DNA of 42,500 nt from NCBI RefSeq assembly GCF_964340395.1, contig NC_135570.1:3172501-3215000 (forward strand). Direction: 5' to 3'. This document shows, piece by piece, positions 13,999-25,788 of this stretch. The translations under genes were made by a program, and so were the position numbers. The notes beneath the pieces were generated by a model. That model had not been told where the DNA came from. It was given only the letters and a program-made list of their open reading frames with translations, and did not search any database. The stretch comes from Glandiceps talaboti (lineage: Eukaryota; Hemichordata; Enteropneusta; Spengelidae). How positions within the stretch are numbered: the first letter of the stretch is position 1; every line of letters starts with the position of its first letter.

Positions 13999-16900
13999 TG
14001 AGGATTACATTTTGCCGTACGATATTATGATTGACTCTTGACGTAATGCAGGATATACTACGACCTTCTCAATTGTTTCCGGATTGGTTTGTGATATTGA
14101 CTAATATCCGTTTCCAAACTTATAAATTTTACACCCCATTGAATGCTACTTCTGTAGCGACTATTATCCCCAACCTAGCCGTATCACAACGCCGATTTCC
14201 AGTGATCGGATGTGGTATTTTAACGTGTGCTCCCAAGGATGAAAATTGCAGCAGCACTCAGTATAAGAGGTACTAGTAGTCCGTATCACTTAAACGGTGT
14301 ATATGCGGTTGCTCAAGTAGAGTAAATTCACCGTTCGAATAGTAGGGAAATTGATACGATAATTATCCCGGACTCGTTCGTGTTTTCTGATACAAATCAA
14401 CTTCGATTAATAGGAAATTACGATCACTGTCGCCGCCACAAGTATTGATGTCTCATTTGAAGGGAATAGTTTCTAAACTATCTGTACTCTTCTTTGAATT
14501 GGTTTTGATAATAAAAATTAACTGAACTTACAGAAAGAGGAAAAGATGTAAAAATGATCCTGGAACAGAGTTTCACAAATTGCTTCTGTGATGTTTTATG
14601 TAAAACCAAGTACGATTATTAATGATCTAGGCTACAATAGAAGCCAGTTAACCAGAAACAGAAAGGCGTCTGTGTCAACCAAAATGCTTGATACATTTTC
14701 TTGACGCAAACCATCGTTTACGTGAGCCACAACCATAAAACGATTAAAATGCATATGTAACAATTCTAGTCACATCCTTCCATGCAAGACGATACAATGT
14801 AGCGATTTCTGTCAAGTCAGACGACATTCTATTTTAGTTTAACTGACTTGTCTTGTATTATTCTTTACTATAATATGCAACATGGATGTAAAAAACGATA
14901 GTATACATTAAAAATATTATTTGTCGCATAATTTTACTTTAAATATTCCCTCGATCCTTTTTGCACTTATTCTTTCTGTATTAAATTTGATTCCTAAATT
15001 TTGCAATAATTATACTGCTTGAAGCGTTTCAAAATTTTAATAAAAGGAAGGCGTACAGAAATGAGAAAGGGGTAGAAAACAAAACGAGATTCCCCAATAG
15101 CAAGAATTCGTGTTACGTTGTAACTTTGATAGCAATGTAGTGTGTCTTCAATGCATTTAAATATGACGCCCGTCACTCTAAATTTGTCCGCAGCACTTAT
15201 TTCCCAGTCGGCTGAATTTACCGACAACTTCCCAATTACTGTCATATTAATATCACTTTTTTGCCCAAAAGGACTCAACGACTCGATTGAACCAACAACA
15301 ACAGCTCTATCAAGAGTTGAATAAAATTACACAATTTCCTGTGTGTTACTTCAAAAGCGGAAACTGAAACCAGTATCAAATAGACTAGGGTGGAAGTTAA
15401 TGTATTCCTATGTGTGTCTTACATGTCTTGATAGCAATAGTCGTTTCTAGATCTATTTTACTACTGTATACAGTAGAACATTTATCCCGATACGTTGCAA
15501 TGCAAATAACTCCAGTTTCATCTACCGTTATCAATAGTTTAGCAAACTGAGTGAAATTAAATTCAAATATATATCTCTCCCGTCTAAATATCCTCTCATG
15601 ACCCTAGAAAACGACAATTTAGAGAAGAATGATGATGGCTATGTTACTTGGCAACACACTACCTTAGACTTCAGAGTGTTTGCGTAACATTTCTACAACG
15701 ATGTTTGATTTTCAAAACGCCGAGCAGTAGAAATTACATGACGGCTTTTCACACCTTTAATTTGTCTTTGATAGACTTTGTGGGGATCACGGATATCAAT
15801 ATTGATTTTTCCGGAGTCGGCAGTGCTCCTGTCTTTGTTGTGCGCTAATTAATAATGTCATAGGTTTTAGACAGTAATTTTCACTATTTCCGATATTGGC
15901 CACCGGCACCTTTACACGAAACAGTTGTTTTATTCAGAACCATTCCTTAAGAAAAAATAAGAGAAAAACATTAAAAGATAAGTCAACAAAGTTTCAAATT
16001 TCAGATTTCCTTCAATGTCAAAAATCATATTAGAAGACAAATTAACACATATATGGACATATAACATTAATTGCATTGCCACTATTAGCAAGTAATTTAT
16101 TGAAAGCCGTCATTTTTTTCTGTAGAACATCTTGAAAACACTTTTTTGTAGTAAAAATGCATTGTACTTTAAAATCTAAGGGAAAAGGTTATCGATTTAA
16201 TTTGCTTGCTTTACATAGCCTCACAATTTGATATAGTACAAAATCTCTGATTTCGTCAACTTTCTCTAAGATCTTGGTTATTTATCATACCACCAGTTTC
16301 TATCCGAGTTTATTTGGAGTTGATTATTCTGAGTTCAGCTAAGGCTCTCTAAGTCTTAAATTATGGAGGCCAGAGTCATCTCACACAGTGTATCTGGATT
16401 TGACAACGTGGAAAACATGTGATGAGAAAGAAGCAAAAATACACAGATCTTGTGATCACAGTACAAGAGGGGACACACAACTGACATACGACCATGTCAA
16501 AGACAACTCAAAGAAACGAAAAACGATGTGCAGGAAATATATTGACATCGGATAGAAATCGAATTTGTTGCTAGAAAAGACGAATTAGTTTATACAGTGA
16601 CGTCATACTAGTAACAGTTATGTTTTTTACAGCTCTACCCAGATAGAATGTTAATTAACATACTCTATTAGTAAAGTTAATGCAAGGAGGGAAACTGCCT
16701 TCTCGTAAATGAGTATATGCAGGTAAGAATACTAAATGAATATTGATTTTGAAACATTATACTGATTCTTAATAGATTACTCCCACTCCGTTCTCCTTTC
16801 AAATAACTCTTAATTAACAACAATAGACGGGTTTTTTAATATTTAGCATATAATCTTACATATTTATGCAATTTTCATAATGATGAAACAGCGACACCTG

Positions 16901-17045
16901 TTTATGTTTCTGCCATTTAATTGCTTCATATGTTAGCACTGTTTCGATCCAGAGTTTATACAATAAAATTTGTCACTGAGTATGAAAACTAAAAAGCAAC
17001 TCACAATTAACACAATCATCCATTGAATGTCGTCTGCCAAAACCT
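13999..17045. other. gene-poor spacer
   Basis: AT-rich. It holds a 16-bp perfect palindrome near 15461-15476, a perfect CRE octamer at 16598-16605 and one weak coding-like segment (14994-15300, listed separately). Otherwise nothing was recognised. Confidence 0.5.
14994..15300 (-). pseudogene. weak coding-like segment, unidentified
   Basis: On the minus strand a frame stays open for about 100 codons, with mixed composition (SPFGQKSDINMTVIGKLSVN, then SADWEISAADKFRVTG) and N-glycosylation-type sites. The plus strand is also open over 15142-15324, which weakens the case. No domain is recognised and no clear acceptor/donor pair bounds it. It could be a single exon, an old coding remnant or chance. 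Confidence 0.15.
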
Positions 17046-17047
17046 CC

Positions 17048-17099
<52 letters not shown>

Positions 17100-17124
17100 C
17101 TGACTGTCTGTCTGTCTGTCTGCC

Positions 17125-17177
<53 letters not shown>

Positions 17178-17178
17178 G
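17048..17178. repeat. TG dinucleotide followed by CTGT tetranucleotide array
   Basis: (tg)n at about 17051-17098, then (ctgt)n to about 17177 with one gcct interruption. The pair (TG)n-(CTGT)n is a direct motif switch. Confidence 0.95.
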
Positions 17179-18570
17179 CGGCGCTCACCCGAGAACCGAT
17201 TGATAAAATCTGACCCATCCCTAGGCCCCCTACCTATAATCACTGAAGGTTCCCTTACCAAGTGAAAGTGAAAAGGGTGAGTTATAGACTTTAAAAGCAA
17301 GGGCCATGGAATAATGTATAAAGGAAATTAAGAATTGTAATAATCAAACTAAAGTTACCAGGCGATAGTGAAACAGTGTACTTTCAAATATTAAATAGGT
17401 AGGGCCGGACAATGTTAGTTTTCAGTATCGTTATACTAGAGTATGACGATTTTTGTACGTCGTGGGAATTGTGACGTTTTCTCACCTGTGTTTGCTGTAT
17501 ATTACTATTAGTAGCAAGTACATAGTCGACAACATTGACATAGTAGTAGGAGCAGTGTTAATTGAGAATTAGGATTAACGGATCATCTCTTGACGTGGGG
17601 TAATATTGATGGATTTTTTTCGACTTCTTTTCACCTTCATGTATGCTTTGGTAGGTTCGTGTTATACAAACTTATTCAGACAAAGAACGTTGTTTGTATT
17701 CCTTTTTAACACTGTTATGTGCTGGGTTTACGCCCAGTTTGAGTACATATGTCAGCAATTTTGAAAGATTAAGAATTGAAATAGAAACGACAGCGAGATT
17801 GGTTTACTTATGCTTCCATTTATCACCAAAAAAGAGACGTTCTTTTGGTAAAATGACACAACGAATACTCCTTATCACACAGACACACTTTCTCGAAATC
17901 CCCTCTCAGTTTCATTTGCTTGTTAATTCTCCGACTGTCTACATGTGCTGTCTCTCTCTCTCTCTATCACCAATCTTTCTATCTGCTACTCTCACGCAGT
18001 AGTTTTGCAACCTATTCTTTTGTGTTTGCCCGCTTCAAATTTGCTTTTTCTCTCTGTAAGCTTGATTGACAGCAAACGTCACAAGATGAAAATAGTTCCC
18101 ATCAACAGACTACTGTTACAGTAGCATATTGGAGGGACAGGGCGGGCAAACATCATGTAGGTGTTAGAGACAGGCGTAAGATTACTCACAGAAGCTTAAT
18201 GACAATTGTTCCTATTTTGCCAACTTTCGTTCGAAAACGGCGATAGCTTTGCCCTGCACGTGGCCATGGCTTGTGTTTCTATGATTGACATGTCACGTGA
18301 CCTGTCAAAGCACGACGCCAATACACGTATTGTCACTCCCTAGGCCTACGTCTGGTTCAAATATTCTTTATACATCGTTCGGTTCTGAGATATGATACGT
18401 CCTTTTCTAAGAGTGTTGTTACTTTTTCGAGTGCTTTTATTAATGAAGAATGTAAAATTTTCTTTGATTTTAACACGGAAACTATATTTATCAAATGAGA
18501 TTTAAACTTAGTCACGTGATATGTATATCAGACAAGTCAACCAACCATCCAACCAACTCAATAACTCACT
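17179..18570. other. non-coding spacer with an E-box cluster
   Basis: No gene seen. It contains CACGTG at 18257-18262, the full palindrome GTCACGTGAC at 18292-18301 and TCACGTGA near 18512-18519. Confidence 0.5.
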
Positions 18571-18699
18571 CACATCCATCCATCCATCCATCCATCCATC
18601 CATCCATCCGTCCGTCCGTCCGTCCGTCCGTCCATCCATCCATCCATCCATCCATCCATCCATCCATCCATCCATCCATCCATCCATCCATCCATCCAT
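18571..18699. repeat. CATC array interrupted by a CGTC block
   Basis: (catc)n, then about six cgtc units (18607-18632), then (catc)n. It reads as repeated HPSI on one strand and DGWM on the other, which is an artefact. Confidence 0.95.
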
Positions 18700-19565
18700 T
18701 TATACATTCAAACGTGCTATTTTAACCGCCAATAGGTATACATCAATACAGTTTCATGTCGCAATAGGGTTTGGAAAATAAGCTGTCGACGACAGCGGTT
18801 TTCACTGCGGTAAGTTTGCTTATTCTTACCTTGTACAAACCCATTTGCTGTAATTCAAGAGTACTTAAAACATATTGAGTGTCATTTAATATCCGCCTTA
18901 TGATTCCTGGTAAATTTTACACTCCGGCGATTACTTTCAGCAAAGAATATCATCTCCGCTGAGCCGCAAGTTTGCAACGATCAGTGGCAATCGGAAGTGG
19001 CATTCTGACGTCACGAAGAATATAGTATACTTTCTCCCGCCAACAGATGAATACGAAAAGAGAGAAAGCGTTTCGAAGGTAATCAAACCGTTACGTTTGC
19101 AATGAATAACAACTGTAAAATGCTCTCAAGTAAAACATTTTTCTAGGAATTATCGGCAATAACTGCCTAAACATGATCATTGACGCATTGAAAGTTGCGT
19201 CACCATGGCAACGTTTTTAAAGATAGGGTCAATAATCCGTGAATGGATCCGAATTGTGAGTATTTTGCTTTAACTGTACACACTATTAATCTTTTAGAAG
19301 CAATTAAAGCCACGTATCCATTTTACCTCATTTCTCAGAAACTTTTATCAACTCACGTTCTAAGCATAGTGACAATTTAAAGTGTTATGGTCAATAGGTA
19401 TCGATAACCAGATCACTTACACGTTTTAAAAAACATTCTTCAATTTCTTCGCAATTTTGAAATTGATACCTTTATAGTACTTCAGAGTACTTGAATTTTT
19501 ATGTTATTTAGTAAGACCAGTTCGAGTTAAACCTGTGACCAATTGTTTGTGTGTGTGTTGTTTCA
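18700..19565. other. spacer with promoter-like motifs (X-box, CRE)
   Basis: No gene recognised. TGACGTCA lies at 19006-19013 and a full RFX X-box match, GTCACCATGGCAAC, at 19199-19212. Donor-like gcg|gtaagt (near 18810) and aag|gtaatc (near 19078) are present without supporting frames. Confidence 0.45.
19199..19212. promoter_or_regulatory. RFX X-box match
   Basis: GTCACCATGGCAAC satisfies the X-box consensus GTHNYYATRRNAAC at every position. X-boxes mark promoters of ciliary genes in animals. No start exon is evident nearby. Confidence 0.4.
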
Positions 19566-19568
<3 letters not shown>

Positions 19569-19634
<66 letters not shown>

Positions 19635-19689
19635 CGCTCTGCCACTGCGGTATAGAGCACTGTCTTATAGCAGATTGATACTCACCGAG

Positions 19690-19788
<99 letters not shown>

Positions 19789-19959
19789 CAAGCAAGATAC
19801 ACAGGAGCCGTTACAGTGTTTCACACTGTTGCGATCATCGATTCTGGTAACGGCTCCTGTACATGTGTATCTTGCTTGATACTGTGTTTTTTTTACATCG
19901 CTCTACATACATATGTATTGAGCACTATTTACTTCAGTACAGACATTTTACATATACCG

Positions 19960-20045
<86 letters not shown>

Positions 20046-20055
20046 TACATATAGG
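19569..20055. repeat. three long TA dinucleotide islands separated by hairpin-forming spacers
   Basis: (ta)n runs lie at about 19569-19632, 19691-19785 and 19964-20040. The spacers are 19633-19690 and 19786-19963. The second contains a long palindrome. The two spacers share gctct..gagc hairpins and an accgagt(t)tatata 3' end. Confidence 0.95.
19786..19881. repeat. inverted repeat inside the TA island
   Basis: Left arm 19786-19814 (tatcaagcaagatacacagg, then agccgttac) is matched by the reverse complement of 19847-19881, which has six extra bases (catgta). The loop includes a second small hairpin, acagtg..cactgt. Complementarity is essentially perfect outside the insertion. Confidence 0.9.
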
Positions 20056-20792
20056 TGACACTACTACGCAACCATGCCTCCCTTCCTTGAAACTGTTCAT
20101 CGCTACCCTGTATCCGATTAGTGTTAGAGGTTAGCTTTACCTAATAAAGTTTCGTTTTTCGTCATTGTATACATTTGAAAACCTTATTGTGCGAGTTTAT
20201 CCGCTAGTATAGATTACATTAATTTGGCGAAGTTAATCTCCCACGTATAGCTTCACGTTGAGAATTTGTATTTCATCCAGTGCTTGCAACAAAAAGGAGC
20301 AGAAATTCAGCTGTTGATCGTATTGTAAATTACTTGCCCAGATTAGACAACAGACAAGCGTATTAGTCCGTTTCGCTTTGTGCACACTTATTGTATATTT
20401 GGAGGGGTGTAGTTTGCTCTAACACCTACATTCATTTGTGAAATAATATATAGCATAGGCCATATTCTTTCAGCCTCGTCCCACAGGAATTTCTGCTTGT
20501 GATAAAGACAGCCCTTCTCTAATTGATTAAAACATAATCTTTCTTATCAAACAGCTGTTATGGATTAAGAGTTCGACTCCTCTAGTGATTTTTATACAAC
20601 GACCTCACACTTTCATAAAACATTAGTGATTGAGACAAGTGCACAGCTTGGAATGAGCGCCCCTAATCATGTACGTCTGAATGGTGAGATACTACTCTAC
20701 TATTTGTACAAGTACTATTTGTGGACCATAGGGAAACACACGAGGGAAAAGCCGAAACTAATAGAAACGGTCTGAGGAAAACAGTTCACTTG

Positions 20793-20793
<1 letters not shown>
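20056..20793. other. non-coding spacer
   Basis: No coding-like frame. A tRNA B-box-like agttcgactcc lies near 20570, but no tRNA fold can be built around it. Confidence 0.45.
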
Positions 20794-20843
<50 letters not shown>

Positions 20844-20850
20844 TACGTAT
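20794..20850. repeat. TG dinucleotide with ACGT tail
   Basis: (tg)n to about 20840, then acgtacgtatgtatg. Confidence 0.9.
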
Positions 20851-21185
20851 GTATGCATTTAATTTTCCCATAAGTAAAAGTTAATGGTTACAAGCAAATG
20901 TCTTTTAGATCACTGAAACTCCATACAAGGAACTAAATATGTATATTTCGATTACGAAAACGTTACCACAGAGTCCAAACAAACAGGGGATTGAGTGTGA
21001 GCAGTTATTGCACTCCATAGTTGTATACAAGTTGTATGTAGCAATGTGCAATTTTGTTTTGCGGAATAATGGAGCCCTCTAGCGAGTGAGGTGTCAGTTG
21101 GTTTTGTTTTTATTGTACAACTTTATACATGGAATACAAATACATCAATGTTCATCATAACATCGTCTTTGTGAATGCGACAAAT

Positions 21186-21522
<337 letters not shown>

Positions 21523-22277
21523 CAGAAAGAAATACAGAAAATAAACACTGGACGACGGAGGATTTAGTATTATTCCCACCCTAATACCAGTATTATGATA
21601 AGTACACTGTTCTATCACACGCGATATCGAGAAAGATGGGGGGAGGGGGAGGGAGGGAAGGGGGGAGTGTATATAAGGATTTTTGACAAAATTTGTTCAT
21701 CCCTTCCTTTCCTATTATGTGCATTTGGAAAGAATTGAGAGTGAACAACAGTAAAAGTGACGATACCAGACCAATTTGGGTAAGTTTTAATCCCTGTGTT
21801 CTGGCAATCAATTCACTTTCTCTAAACCATCTTATATATACTGTTTTCTGAATTCATTTCACTTGGGACATAATTATCCCGTGGCTTTATTGGTTGAATG
21901 AGAAAGTTACCGGCTTTCACAGGAAGGAATATTGGGCTTTACTGAACATGACTATATCTTCTACGTTGAGCACCTGTACAATCCGATTTTAGCTAATTAT
22001 CATAATTAGATATTAGGAATGACATCGTCTTTTAATTTATTTATTTATTACACCTTTGCAACGGTACATAAAAAGTTATTCAATAAGATGAAATATACAG
22101 ACACAGAACAAATACCCATGACAATGCAATCAGACAAAGCAACAGGAAACAAAGAATGGCACTCCCCTGTCAAATCGCATGCTTACTTTATATATATATG
22201 CCAATAACTCTTAGTGACTCAAACTGGAATTCCGTTTATCCCATAACGAACTTATGAATGTTTTTTGTCAACTTTGT
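21523..22277. other. non-coding spacer
   Basis: It includes a G-rich purine stretch at 21637-21667. No gene recognised. Confidence 0.45.
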
Positions 22278-22348
22278 GACCCTTTCCCCAATCACCTGGT
22301 GATTGGGGAAAGGGTCGCGTTAATATGAAAGTTTTCTTTCATATTAAC
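22278..22348. repeat. two adjacent perfect palindromes
   Basis: 22278-22316 is a 39-bp perfect palindrome with 19-bp arms (gaccctttccccaatcacc) around a single T. 22319-22348 is a second with 13-bp arms (gttaatatgaaag) around tttt. caatcacctggtg recurs at once (22356-22368). The second palindrome's arm, cgcgttaatatgaaag, recurs inverted at 22788-22803. Confidence 0.95.
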
Positions 22349-22803
22349 TTTCAACCAATCACCTGGTGTGTTTTACCAAATATTTGAGTTATGCGTTTGC
22401 ATCATGGACGGACAGAAATGCTGTCTTATAGGCCAATTTTAGAATAGGACTTCATTCAATAGAGATCAGACTTGAACAAGACCACAATCTTGAAAGCAAG
22501 CTGGCGAACCACAGCATTTTGGTGGTTGAGCAATCGACTGATATCGGTAGCGGACTATATGATGTTTGATAATGTGTGCTTGTTTGCACATTTAGGGGGT
22601 CCTCGCTCGTCTTCAAGCCATAGTGACAAGGCTCCTTATCTCACGCGTACTTTTCTCGACTGACCACAGAAACTGTCTAAGTTATCTAAATGTCATGCTC
22701 GGGCCCAGATAGTGATTAACACGTGCGGAAAAAACGCGGTAATTGACTAGAAACGAAAAGAATGCATTCGTGATCGCCACAGCTTTTCTTTCATATTAAC
22801 GCG
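22316..22803. mobile_element. possible non-autonomous element bounded by 16-bp inverted repeats
   Basis: cgcgttaatatgaaag at 22316-22331 is matched by ctttcatattaacgcg at 22788-22803. The 488-base span contains no coding gene. Boundaries and target-site duplication are not clear, so this may be part of a larger element. Confidence 0.35.
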
Positions 22804-24574
22804 GCATACTAGCACATGTACAGTACTGGTCATGCAAATGTCAACTGTCATACATAAATCGACAACGTGATCAGCTCGCGGGTTTTCTTTTAACCTCCGG
22901 TTGAAACATGATCAAATACACAGTGAGCTACTGTCAACAATTTACTAAATCAAAAATTGGGATCGACGGGAATGTAATAGTTTATGAGCGTTGCAAACCT
23001 CATGTTCATTTGACATCTAGGGTCATAAAAACATACGATTTAATAGTACTAAGGCATCCCTGTTCCATTTCATTCGCTTCCTGTAATCAGTCAGTTACAC
23101 TTTTAGAAACTGTGCACTTTTGGGGCTTCGCATTAAGTAATGATGGGAGACGTGTATTTTAAAGTGCGTAGGGGAATCTAAAAAACAATGAATCCTACAA
23201 AGTACTTCATATCTACAAATTGCAACATGAAACGTTACATGTTGTCGACACTGAATGCTGTATCAAAGTTTTCCATATATGGCTGACGAAGAGTCTCTCC
23301 CCAAGGTTCGTCTGATTAAAGTTGTTGCTATGCTACCCCTCTGTTGCTAAGCGTTACGATCAAACTTCGAATCGATCCATGAAATGACCCATGTGATCTT
23401 TTATACATAACACAGATATATAGTAAATTTGAATCAATTCAATACGTTGCTAGATCAAATGCGTTATGCTTTTTTTATGGATATGTATAGTAAATTCAGC
23501 TTAAGTGTGACGTCATGGTGTTATACGACTATTAATGTATAATAAAAGATGTACTGTTGAATAATTTATTAATAGAGAAATGTAGAAGGTGAAATATCAG
23601 CGCTATTCAATAGCGATCATCACTGATTTTTGTAGATGAAAGGGTACTGACATCACATTTGTAAATAAATAATGATTTTTTATTGTGGGGGCGTAGATTA
23701 TTGAATTTACGCCTAACTAACCTGGGAGTATATAACATACATAAATTCGAAAGCATCTTATCTATTATTGCATGTATGTTGATGTCCGTAAAGAGCCAAG
23801 ATGCGAATTTACGTCACAAAGATCAGGAAGCCAAAATAGTAATGACGTCACTATGTTAGTGTGAACCACTACAACTTGTCAGTTAGCATTATGCCAGTGT
23901 GTTTATTCCGTTCAATGTGGGTGGATGTATTCTAGGAAAATTGGAGTTGGAGATGATACAGATGATGACAAGAATGGTGTCATAACTACGCTGACGTCAT
24001 CATAAGGTTGGATGTGCTTGCATAATAAAAAATCTATGAAAAGATGAAATTAGTTGATCAGTTATTTACGTTGATTGTACCCCAAACCCCAACTATGATG
24101 CGTGAAATTTTACAATTCAGAAATATCATAGTTTTAAACAAATATCACTGTTTTTCACTCGGTAATAGGGAACTTGCAAACCCGCCATGTTGAATGTTGC
24201 ATCATGGGAAATGTGATAAGAAATACTAATCAAGTAGTATTGTAAACAATAATGTTACATTGTTTGTAACCACAAATAATCAATTCATAATCACCCTGAT
24301 CATTGCGGGAGGTTTATTTTATCGGTAGCTCCATATTAGGTATTATGAAAACCACATATAATCCCATAGTCCTTTGCGTCTGAGCATGCTCAGTCTGGAT
24401 TGCAAGTTCCTGATTAATGCATACAATTTAGCATTCTCTGTACTCTACTCCAAATTGAAGTTATAGTAAGAGGGGTTGTACAGGCATTCCATGGTGAGGT
24501 AATCATTAGTTTACACGCCATTCTCACTTTTTGGCCATGCAATTCGTTGGTTAGATACCAATATTTATCATGTA
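22804..24574. other. gene-poor spacer with clustered CRE motifs
   Basis: No gene seen. TGACGTCA lies at 23508-23515, 23843-23850 and 23992-23999, with ttacgtcac near 23810. Confidence 0.5.
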
Positions 24575-24932
24575 ACCATGTAATTGTTTGAGTGGCCGGC
24601 TTGAAAGCTGCAGGTTGCATGTTCGAGCCCCATCGCTGTCGTTTGTTTTTGAGTGTCTAAAGTCCTCGGGCAAGATTTGAATCACGACTGTTCCTCAGTC
24701 AACCCAGCTGTATAATTAGAGATCTGGTAGGAAAGAAGTTGTAATGTGAATGCTTTAATCCTATGCGCTTATAAAGACTGCAATGTATTCTATGCTCCCC
24801 AGGGAGTTGAAGAAGTATAAAGGGCCGTTGTGCCGCTATAGATCCACGCCAGGGATAATAATTGTAAAGCGCTTTGAGCACAAAGTGGGAAAGCGCTATT
24901 ATATAGAAATATGCTTTATTAACATTATTAAT
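24575..24932 (+). mobile_element. tRNA-derived SINE
   Basis: A tRNA-like head has an A-box-like gtttgagtgg (24585-24594) and the B-box-like gttcgagcccc at 24621-24631, preceded by gcaggttgca. The body contains tcctcgggcaagatttgaat. The tail reads taaagcgctttgagcac, then gggaaagcgctattatatag, then ttattaacattatta. This architecture and tail are familiar from Deu/V/Meta-type animal SINEs. Divergence from consensus cannot be judged without other copies. Confidence 0.75.
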
Positions 24933-25726
24933 GCCAATGTACAATCACTCTAATCATATGTTGTGAATACTGCTTTGAGCTAATAATCATACATAATTGT
25001 CATCAAAAGAAAATGACAACATCTTTTTGTAAAAAATTAGAGACTTAAGGAGAAATAGCGGCTGCTGAATGCACAAAGTAGTCAAACATGCCTGCAGCTT
25101 TCTATTTCTTAAATTGCTTTTATAGCGATTTTCTTAAAATTCAAAAGCCCAGTGCCATCGGTGTTAGTACTTGATAATATACATTAATCTTTTAAAACAA
25201 ACAAGGCCCTTGTCTACTTAGGAGTTTTAATTTACATTGAGTGGCTAGTATACAAAACGCAGAAACCTTTCTTGTTTTTATCTTATCGAACTATCCAAGA
25301 CCTTTTACGCAAAATCAGGAATCCATTACGAATTATACGCCGCTATTATTAGTACAAATACTCTAGGAAAAGAGGCTCAATGCCAAATTAGTTTGCAGCT
25401 CTATGCAACCACATTTAGTTGACAAAACACCACATCGTATCTGCTGCTTTTCAACACATCAAAATTTTCTAAATTCAACTTTTTCCCCGTAATTACAGAA
25501 GATTCATAAATTTTCACAGATTTAAATTTCCCAATTATGCTGTCTTCTAAAAGTTTTTTTTTGGCAAAACTATCACCCGCCTTTCACTTCTTTGCCAGCA
25601 CATGTAAATTTTATTTTTATTTTTAGAATTTTCGAAGATATCGTCATTATTTCATCTATTTAGTGCCAAAAAAAGAAAAGAATTTTTTCAGGTCAGCGCC
25701 CACATCACTTAAATACCCCCACATTG

Positions 25727-25728
<2 letters not shown>
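24933..25728. other. non-coding spacer
   Basis: AT-rich, with no gene or repeat recognised. Confidence 0.45.
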
Positions 25729-25775
<47 letters not shown>

Positions 25776-25788
25776 CGCGCGTGTGTTT
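25729..25788. repeat. GT repeat with GC core
   Basis: (gt)n at 25731-25766, then (gc)n at about 25767-25780, then gtgtgt. Alternating purine-pyrimidine over about 55 bp favours Z-DNA. Confidence 0.92.

Noticed and set aside
20560-20590. tRNA B-box-like agttcgactcc
   Set aside because: No A-box at the right distance and no cloverleaf can be formed.
22316-22812. Helitron with a CTAG end at 22809-22812
   Set aside because: There is no GC-rich 3' hairpin just before CTAG and no TC start in place. The palindromes are internal or at the other end.
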